5,418 bases of DNA from Streptomyces katrae (GTDB lineage: Bacteria; Actinomycetota; Actinomycetes; Streptomycetales; Streptomycetaceae): assembly GCF_000966975.1 (NCBI RefSeq), contig NZ_JZWV01000054.1:1-5418 (forward strand), in the 5' to 3' direction. How positions within the stretch are numbered: position 1 is the stretch's first letter; each line of letters opens with the position of its first letter. Positions 1 through 4,540 of the stretch are shown here, piece by piece. A model generated the notes under the pieces. The model saw only the letters and a program-made list of their open reading frames with translations. It searched no databases and had not been told where the DNA came from. A program made the position numbers and the translations under genes.

Positions 1-282
1 GCCCAGGTCGACAAGATCGTCTTCCCGGTCTCCATCCACGAGGCGGACAGCCGCCGGCAGAGCTTCGGCCAGGTCAGCAACGCCTTCATCCGCGTGGTGA
101 ACATGGCGGACGACCAGGAACTCGCCCGCTACGACCTGACCGAGGACGCCTCCAGCGAAACGGCGATGATCTTCGGCGAGGTCTACCGCTACGGGGGCGA
201 GTGGAAGTTCCGGGCGGTGGGACAGGGGTACGCGTCGGGGCTGCGGGGCATCGCTCTAGACTTCGGGGTCAACGTTTCGTAA
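1..282 (+). CDS. terD: TerD family calcium-binding stress protein, C-terminal half (5' end outside window)
   Basis: The frame is open from base 1 to TAA at 280-282 and gives the last 93 residues of a TerD protein. Full TerD proteins are about 190 residues, so roughly the first half is missing; the ATG at 103 is an internal Met, not the start. Visible family features are [14 protein letters not shown] (residues 3-16), [17 protein letters not shown] (18-34), [19 protein letters not shown] (42-60) and [11 protein letters not shown] (67-77), ending in DFGVNVS. These are the second beta-sandwich half of canonical TerD. TerD proteins are cytoplasmic and bind calcium through acidic loops; most of those ligands lie in the missing half. 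The family acts in resistance to tellurite and other stresses, with the mechanism unsettled. A membrane protein gene follows after 25 bases, so the two are probably co-transcribed. The family call is firm; choosing TerD over close paralogues such as TerE or TerZ is less so. Confidence 0.93.
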   Translation, partial: AQVDKIVFPVSIHEADSRRQSFGQVSNAFIRVVNMADDQELARYDLTEDASSETAMIFGEVYRYGGEWKFRAVGQGYASGLRGIALDFGVNVS

Positions 283-298
283 AGCCGTACAAGACGAT

Positions 299-304
299 GG
301 GGTG
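299..304 (+). promoter_or_regulatory. Ribosome binding site that decides the DUF475 start
   Basis: GGGGTG lies 3 bases before the GTG at 308 and matches the GAGGTG part of the consensus with one mismatch. The upstream in-frame GTG at 302 lies inside this element and has only a weak purine run (AAGA, 291-294) before it. This favours 308 as the start. Confidence 0.45.
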
Positions 305-307
305 CCA

Positions 308-1444
308 GTGGTTCTCAAAACCTTCGGCTGGTCGTTCGCAGTCACTGCGCTCGGTCTGGCCGCAGCGGTGTTCTACGGGGGGTGGACCGCTTTTGGGATC
401 GTGGCGATCCTGTCGATCCTCGAAATCTCGCTGTCCTTCGACAACGCGGTGGTCAACGCCGGAATCCTGAAGAAGATGAATGCCTTCTGGCAGAAGATCT
501 TCCTCACGGTCGGCGTGCTCATCGCCGTGTTCGGCATGCGCCTGGTCTTCCCCGTCGTGATCGTCGCGATCAGTGCCAAGATCGGCCCGCTCGACGCGGT
601 CGACCTCGCGATGAACGACAAGGAGATGTACCAGCAGCTGGTCACGGACGCCCACCCGTCCATCGCCGCCTTCGGCGGCATGTTCCTGCTGATGATCTTC
701 CTCGACTTCATCTTCGAGGACCGTGACATCAAGTGGCTCGCCTGGCTGGAGCGCCCGCTCGCCAAGCTCGGCAAGATCGACATGCTGTCCGCGTGCATCG
801 CCCTGATCGTCCTGGTCATCACCTCGATGACCTTCGCCACCCAGGCCCACCAGCACGGCGGCGCCCACGTGGACAAGGCGCAGACCGTCCTGGTCTCGGG
901 CATCCTCGGCCTGATCACCTACATGGTCGTCGGCGGCCTCTCCGGCTACTTCGAGAACAGGCTGGAGGAAGAGGAGGAGGCCGAGCACGAGGCCGAGGAA
1001 GCCGCCAAGAAGAGCGGCAAGCCCGTCTCGGCCGTCGTCATGGCCGGCAAGGCCGCGTTCTTCATGTTCCTCTACCTCGAGGTCCTCGACGCGTCCTTCT
1101 CCTTCGACGGCGTCATCGGCGCCTTCGCCATCACCAACGACATCGTGCTGATGGCGCTCGGCCTCGGTATCGGCGCCATGTACGTCCGCTCGCTCACGGT
1201 CTACCTGGTCCGCCAGGGCACCCTCGACGACTACGTCTACCTGGAGCACGGCGCGCACTACGCCATCGGCGCGCTCGCCGTGATCCTGCTCGTCACCATC
1301 CAGTACGAGATCAACGAGGTCATCACCGGCCTCGTCGGCGTCGTGCTGATCGCCTGGTCCTTCTGGTCCTCCGTCCGCCGCAACAAGCGGCTGGAGGCCG
1401 AGGGCGGCGACGGGGAGCCCGCGGAGGCCGTCGCCGGGGTGTGA
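308..1444 (+). CDS. DUF475 / TerC-like integral membrane protein
   Basis: This is a polytopic membrane protein of 378 residues, the DUF475 branch of the TerC superfamily. I see about ten hydrophobic segments (roughly 7-26, 28-47, 61-88, 118-137, 158-176, 193-212, 242-266, 275-292, 317-333, 336-352). Each half carries the acidic TerC signature: EISLSFDN at 39-46 and EVLDASFSFDG at 258-268, consistent with an inverted-repeat fold in which intramembrane Glu/Asp residues bind a metal ion. A histidine group (H181, H183, H187) lies in one loop and a very acidic stretch (219-231) follows the next segment. TerC relatives move or sense metals such as manganese and associate with TerD proteins at the membrane. 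I infer a metal-linked role here; the substrate is unknown. The GTG at 308 gives the N-terminus MVLKTFGWS; GTG 302 would add two residues. It follows terD by 25 bases and probably ends the operon, given the hairpin 48 bases downstream. Confidence 0.92.
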   Translation: MVLKTFGWSFAVTALGLAAAVFYGGWTAFGIVAILSILEISLSFDNAVVNAGILKKMNAFWQKIFLTVGVLIAVFGMRLVFPVVIVAISAKIGPLDAVDLAMNDKEMYQQLVTDAHPSIAAFGGMFLLMIFLDFIFEDRDIKWLAWLERPLAKLGKIDMLSACIALIVLVITSMTFATQAHQHGGAHVDKAQTVLVSGILGLITYMVVGGLSGYFENRLEEEEEAEHEAEEAAKKSGKPVSAVVMAGKAAFFMFLYLEVLDASFSFDGVIGAFAITNDIVLMALGLGIGAMYVRSLTVYLVRQGTLDDYVYLEHGAHYAIGALAVILLVTIQYEINEVITGLVGVVLIAWSFWSSVRRNKRLEAEGGDGEPAEAVAGV

Positions 1445-1491
1445 CCCGGCCCTGATTGCGGAACGCTCCTTGTGGAGCCGTCTCTTCTTCG

Positions 1492-1549
1492 GCGGGGCGG
1501 CCGCGCGGATCCCACGGGACCGCGCGGCCGCCCCGCGGCATATCCGCGG
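1492..1549 (+). terminator. GC-rich hairpin, probable terminator of the terD-DUF475 unit
   Basis: A perfect 17-base inverted repeat, GCGGGGCGGCCGCGCGG at 1492-1508 and its complement at 1520-1536, encloses an 11-base loop. It begins 48 bases after the DUF475 stop codon. There is no T-run behind it, which is common for terminators in high-GC actinomycetes. Its right arm overlaps a second small hairpin, CCGCGG (1533-1538) with CCGCGG (1544-1549) around CATAT, so both cannot form fully at once. It may instead be a partial terminator or leader structure for the next gene. Confidence 0.55.
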
Positions 1550-1587
1550 CACGGCCGCGCACGGACCGACCAGGGGGGTTGGGGTAC

Positions 1588-2337
1588 ATGGGGTTCTTCG
1601 ACGGGTTCTTCGACGGGATCAGGGGCGCCCGCGCGATGCGGTTCGACTCGGGCAACGCCTCGTCGAACGCCATCGAGCTGACCAAACGGCAGCCGACGGT
1701 ATCGCTCACCAAACAGCAGGCCGTCCACGGCAACCTCCGGGTCAACCTCTCCTGGCGGATGCGCACCTCGGACATCGGCGGCCCCTCCGGCCAGAGCGGC
1801 CAGCTCTTCCGCCACCCCTTCAAGCTGTTCAAGCCCGACATGGTGCAGGCCCACACCCAGGGCATGGTCAACGTCGACCTCGACATGGGCTGCCTGTACG
1901 AGCTGACCGACGGGACGCGCGGCGCCGTACAGCCGCTGGGCAACCTGCTCGGCGACCTCAACGACCCGCCGTATGTGAAGCTCAGCGGGGACGACCGCTT
2001 CGGCTCCCCCTCCGGGGAGACCCTCTACGTCAACCTCGACCACGCCGACGAGATCAAGCGGCTGCTGGTCTTCGTCTACATCTACGACCAGACCCCGGCC
2101 TTCGACCGCACCCACGCCCTGGTCACCCTCTACCCGACCGCCGGCCCGAGGATCGAGATCCCGCTGGAGGAGCGCCACCCGCAGGCCCGTTCCTGCGCCG
2201 TGGTCTCCCTGCAGAACGTCAAGGGCGAGCTGATCGTCCGCCGCGAGGTGAAGTTCGTGTACGGGTTCCAGGCCGAGCTCGACCGGCTGTACGGCTGGGG
2301 GCTCCAGTGGGGGCGGGGCTACAAGACCAAGGCCTGA
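1588..2337 (+). CDS. TerA-type single TerD-fold stress/tellurium resistance protein
   Basis: The product has 249 residues. The core from about residue 30 matches the C-terminal domain of TerA-group proteins: LTKRQPTVSLTK (31-42), VNVDLDMGCLYELTDG (94-109), PPYVKLSGDDRFGSPSGE (127-144), DEIKRLLVFVYIYD (154-167) and, near the end, ELDRLYGWGLQWGRGYK (230-246). The D97/D99 pair and the GDDR loop are the likely calcium ligands. TerA of enterobacteria is longer (about 385 residues) and has a further N-terminal region that is absent here. The first residues are a tandem GFFD-GFFD repeat, then a basic segment. ATG 1588 was chosen because AGGGGGG (1572-1578) and GGGG (1581-1584) precede it; the frame runs back to GTG 1456, but that extension would be read through the GC hairpin and looks non-coding. 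It probably acts in the cytoplasm with other Ter proteins. The 143-base gap and hairpin upstream suggest its own promoter, though I see no clear one. Confidence 0.88.
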   Translation: MGFFDGFFDGIRGARAMRFDSGNASSNAIELTKRQPTVSLTKQQAVHGNLRVNLSWRMRTSDIGGPSGQSGQLFRHPFKLFKPDMVQAHTQGMVNVDLDMGCLYELTDGTRGAVQPLGNLLGDLNDPPYVKLSGDDRFGSPSGETLYVNLDHADEIKRLLVFVYIYDQTPAFDRTHALVTLYPTAGPRIEIPLEERHPQARSCAVVSLQNVKGELIVRREVKFVYGFQAELDRLYGWGLQWGRGYKTKA

Positions 2338-2369
2338 GCCGAGGCCCGGGATGAGGCCCGCACCCCCGC

Positions 2370-2383
2370 CCGGGGCGCCCCGG
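2370..2383. terminator. Palindrome between convergent genes, possible bidirectional terminator
   Basis: CCGGGGCGCCCCGG is a perfect 14-base palindrome in the 53-base gap between the TerA-type gene (+) and the tailed TerD gene (-). As RNA it could form a 5-base-pair stem with a GCGC loop in either direction. A second short hairpin, GGCCT 2331-2335 with AGGCC 2342-2346, overlaps the upstream stop codon. Neither has a T-run, so termination is inferred from position. Confidence 0.35.
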
Positions 2384-2390
2384 CCGCCCG

Positions 2391-3179
2391 TCAGCGGCGG
2401 ATGAACTGGGGACCCTGCACCGGCAGCCGGAACGAGGGGTCCCCGCCCGGGGCCGGCACGGGCACGGGGGACACCTGCTGGGGGTAGCCGTAGGCGGGCT
2501 GGACCGGAGGCGGCGCCTGGGTGACCGGGGCGGCGGCCGGCGGGCGCATCGCGGCGGTCCGGTCGTCGGCGGACCCGGCGCCGGGCGCGGGCGCGGCGGC
2601 AGCCCCCTCACCGGCCTCGGCGGCGTTCTCGTCGACGGAGATCCCGTGATCGGTCGCGAGGCCCACCAGGCCGTCGGAGTAGCCCTCGCCCAGCGCGCGG
2701 AACTTCCACCCCTCGCCCCGGCGGTACAGCTCGCCGCAGATCAGCGCCGTCTCGGCGCCCGTCTCCGGCCGTACGTCGAAGTGGGCCAGCGGCTCCGGCG
2801 CGGCGCCCGGGGAGGCGTCGTACAGCTGGATCCGCAGGTCGTGGACCCGCTGGAAGGGCACGTCCTCGGCGGAGGCCACCACCAGGACCCGGTCCACGAC
2901 CGGGGGCACGGCCCGCAGGTCCGCCTGCACCGCGTCGGTGACCCCGTCCCCGACCTGCTTCTTGCCCAGGCGCCAGACGGACCCCGAAGGGTGGCGGGGC
3001 TGGTTGTAGAACACGAAGTCCTCGTCCGAGCGCACGCGCCCGTCCGCCCCCACGAGCAGCGCGGAAGCGTCCACGTCCGGCACCTCGGGCCCGGGGGTCC
3101 AGCGCAGCACCGCCCGGACCGCCGTGGCGGCCACCGGGATGTTCGAGCCCTTCTGCATCGCGTGCGTCATGCCCGTCAT
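2391..3179 (-). CDS. TerD-domain protein with Pro/Ala-rich C-terminal tail
   Basis: The product has 262 residues. Residues 1 to about 183 form a divergent TerD domain: GSNIPVAATAVRAVLRW (11-27), VDASALL (36-42), VRSDEDFVFYNQP (49-61), ETGAETALICGELYRRGEGW (139-158), KFRALGEGYSDGL (159-171) and DHGISVD (177-183). The middle differs from canonical TerD: the usual IxDAxxRxQxFGQVxxAxIRxxN stretch is replaced by VVASAEDVPFQRVHDLRIQLYD (100-121). From about 184 to 246 the chain is low-complexity Ala/Pro/Gln, then ends in FRLPVQGPQFIRR (250-262), a non-random end that may be a contact peptide. I infer a soluble Ter protein, perhaps tethering the domain to a partner. ATG at 3179 is chosen over the ATG three codons later because GGAGG sits 5 bases before it. 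The gene is transcribed away from the aldolase gene and shares the control region with it. Confidence 0.9.
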   Translation of the reverse strand: MTGMTHAMQKGSNIPVAATAVRAVLRWTPGPEVPDVDASALLVGADGRVRSDEDFVFYNQPRHPSGSVWRLGKKQVGDGVTDAVQADLRAVPPVVDRVLVVASAEDVPFQRVHDLRIQLYDASPGAAPEPLAHFDVRPETGAETALICGELYRRGEGWKFRALGEGYSDGLVGLATDHGISVDENAAEAGEGAAAAPAPGAGSADDRTAAMRPPAAAPVTQAPPPVQPAYGYPQQVSPVPVPAPGGDPSFRLPVQGPQFIRR

Positions 3180-3183
3180 CCTG

Positions 3184-3196
3184 CCCTCCCGGAGGG
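3184..3196 (-). promoter_or_regulatory. Strong ribosome binding site inside a small hairpin, tailed TerD gene
   Basis: On the minus strand GGGAGGG (3190 down to 3184) precedes ATG 3179 by 4 bases, which selects this start. The same bases can pair: CCCTC at 3184-3188 with GAGGG at 3192-3196 around a 3-base loop. The hairpin would hide most of the ribosome site. It is only 5 base pairs, so a regulatory effect is a suggestion. Confidence 0.5.
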
Positions 3197-3198
3197 GC

Positions 3199-3234
3199 GG
3201 GGAACAATGCGGCCCCCCGTAGGGCCTTGTCCCC
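3199..3234. repeat. Bulged inverted repeat (hairpin) in divergent region
   Basis: Three paired blocks nest in register: GGGG 3199-3202 with CCCC 3231-3234, ACAA 3204-3207 with TTGT 3227-3230, and GGCCC 3211-3215 with GGGCC 3222-3226, leaving a 6-base loop. That is 13 base pairs with one 1-base and one 3-base bulge on the left side. If transcribed from upstream on the minus strand, it would form in the leader of the tailed TerD gene, about 20 bases before its start. Confidence 0.5.
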
Positions 3235-3294
3235 GGCCGAAGAGCTGGGCATGGTGCGAGAGGGTTACCGGAACTTCATGTGCTTGAGGAACTT

Positions 3295-3321
3295 TTGACT
3301 CACGGTCGTACGTACTATTAC
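3295..3321 (+). promoter_or_regulatory. Candidate promoter for the aldolase-phosphoribosyltransferase unit
   Basis: TTGACT at 3295-3300 matches a housekeeping -35 box. The best downstream boxes are TATTAC at 3316-3321 (15-base spacer) or TACTAT at 3313-3318 (12-base spacer); both spacings are shorter than the usual 17-18. The element lies in the A/T-richest part of the gap, about 45-70 bases before the aldolase start. Position supports it; box quality is only moderate. Confidence 0.3.
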
Positions 3322-3353
3322 CGGCCACGCCAGTTGGGCCGCCGAGGCAGTAC

Positions 3354-3360
3354 GGGGGAA
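3354..3360 (+). promoter_or_regulatory. Ribosome binding site of the aldolase gene
   Basis: GGGGGAA lies 4 bases before ATG 3365, a good match to the GGAGGA-type consensus. No other in-frame start nearby is as well placed, so it fixes the start. Confidence 0.6.
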
Positions 3361-3364
3361 GCAC

Positions 3365-4540
3365 ATGCGTCACTTTGGGCATATATCGCCCACGCTCCGT
3401 GAGGGCCTCTTCCACCAGGAGCCCGCCGAGTTCACCCTGGCCTCCCCCGCCCGTACCCTGGCCGCCGCGCTCGGGGCCACCCTCTACAGCCCGGCCACCC
3501 GCCCGCGGCTCGCCGCCGACATCCGCAAGCAGGCCGGCCGCGGTGTCGTCTCGATGGTCCTCTGCCTGGAGGATTCCATCAGCGACGCCGACGTCGTCGA
3601 CGGCGAGGAGAACCTCGTCCGGCAGTTCGCGGCGCTCGAGGCCGAAGGTGCCGGCGCCGGGGAGCTCCCCCTCCTCTTCATCCGCGTCCGCACCCCCGAG
3701 CAGATACCCGACCTGGTGCGCCGCCTCGGCGGAACCGCCCGGAACCTGGCCGGATTCGTACTTCCCAAATTCACCGAGAGCCGCGGAACGGCCTTCCTCG
3801 ACGCCGTGGTCCACGCCGAGGCGGTCAGCGGCCTCCCCCGGCTCTACGCCATGCCCGTCCTGGAGACCCCCGACCTCCTCCACCTGGAAACCCGGGTCCA
3901 GGCCCTCGCCGGCATCTCCCGGACCGTGAACCGCTACCGCGAGCGGGTCCTGGCCCTGCGCCTGGGCGTCACCGACTTCTGCTCCGTCTACGGGCTGCGC
4001 CGCACCCCCGACATGACCGCGTACGACGTCCAGATCGTGGCCGGCGTCATCGCCGACGTGGTCAACGTCCTCAGCCGCGCGGACGGCACCGGCTTCACCG
4101 TCACCGGTCCCGTCTGGGAGTACTTCCGCAGCCAGCAGCGCCTCTTCAAGCCGCAGCTGCGCCGCAGCCCCTTCCTGGAGGAGGGCGTCGAGGAACTGCG
4201 CACCGCGCTGATCGAGCACGATCTGGACGGACTGCTGCGCGAGGTCGAGCTCGACCGGGCCAACGGGTTGATGGGCAAGACCTGCATCCACCCCGCGCAC
4301 GTCACCCCGGTGCACGCGCTGTCGGTCGTCTCCCACGAGGAGTACTGCGATGCCCAGGACATCCTGCGGCCCGAACGCGACGGCGGCGGAGTGATGCGTT
4401 CCGCGTACACGAACAAGATGAACGAGGTGAAGCCCCACCGGGCCTGGGCCGAGCGCACCATGCTGCGCGCCGAGGTCTTCGGTGTGGCGAAGGAGGAGGT
4501 CGGCTTCGTCGACCTCCTGACCGCCGGGCTCCAGCTGTGA
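3365..4540 (+). CDS. HpcH/HpaI aldolase / citrate lyase beta-like protein of Ter cluster
   Basis: The product has 391 residues and is predicted to be a soluble TIM-barrel enzyme of the CitE/HpcH-HpaI family, which forms or cleaves carbon-carbon bonds using a divalent metal. Motifs in order are VLCLEDSI (65-72), LFIRVRT with R107, FVLPKF (131-136), MPVLETP with E167, LRLGVTDF with D204, and GLMGKTCIHPAHV (301-313). E167 and D204 correspond to the usual magnesium ligands, R107 to the carboxylate-binding Arg, and the GKxxIHP block to the CitE end signature. Ordinary CitE proteins are about 290-300 residues; this one has an extra segment before the GK block (about 236-300) and a C-terminal extension (about 315-391). 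The substrate cannot be read from sequence; related Ter-linked members are predicted to work in a nucleoside-like metabolite pathway. The next gene overlaps its stop codon, pointing to one operon and translational coupling. Confidence 0.87.
   Translation: MRHFGHISPTLREGLFHQEPAEFTLASPARTLAAALGATLYSPATRPRLAADIRKQAGRGVVSMVLCLEDSISDADVVDGEENLVRQFAALEAEGAGAGELPLLFIRVRTPEQIPDLVRRLGGTARNLAGFVLPKFTESRGTAFLDAVVHAEAVSGLPRLYAMPVLETPDLLHLETRVQALAGISRTVNRYRERVLALRLGVTDFCSVYGLRRTPDMTAYDVQIVAGVIADVVNVLSRADGTGFTVTGPVWEYFRSQQRLFKPQLRRSPFLEEGVEELRTALIEHDLDGLLREVELDRANGLMGKTCIHPAHVTPVHALSVVSHEEYCDAQDILRPERDGGGVMRSAYTNKMNEVKPHRAWAERTMLRAEVFGVAKEEVGFVDLLTAGLQL

Larger units (their letters stand above)
3180..3364. 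promoter_or_regulatory. Divergent control region between tailed TerD and aldolase genes
   Basis: This 185-base gap has no credible gene and must hold the promoters of two divergent units. Its right part (about 3265-3325) is clearly more A/T-rich than the flanking genes. It contains twin GGAACTT repeats, a TTGACT element, a GTACGTAC palindrome (3308-3315) and a bulged hairpin at 3199-3234. I could not pick a convincing minus-strand promoter. Confidence 0.6.

Noticed and set aside
94..102. GTG at 94 or ATG at 103 as the start of a small gene
   Set aside because: The same frame is open to base 1 and already encodes TerD sequence before these codons, so they are internal.
269..1552. Long open frame on the minus strand opposite the DUF475 gene
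   Set aside because: It mirrors a strong GC-biased plus-strand gene; its product is a run of Asp/Glu/Gly/Val with no recognisable domain, typical of antisense frames in high-GC DNA.
1456..1587. N-terminal extension of the TerA-type protein back to GTG 1456
   Set aside because: It would be translated through the 17-base-pair hairpin and gives Arg/Pro/Gly-rich sequence unlike the family; ATG 1588 has a ribosome site.
1..3179. Calling this a proven tellurite-resistance operon
   Set aside because: Only family resemblance is visible; no TerB is seen in the window, and actinomycete Ter genes may serve general stress or signalling roles.
2608..3287. Other frames overlapping the tailed TerD gene
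   Set aside because: They give Arg/Gly/Pro-rich sequence, whereas the minus-strand 2391-3179 frame carries clear TerD motifs and a good ribosome site.
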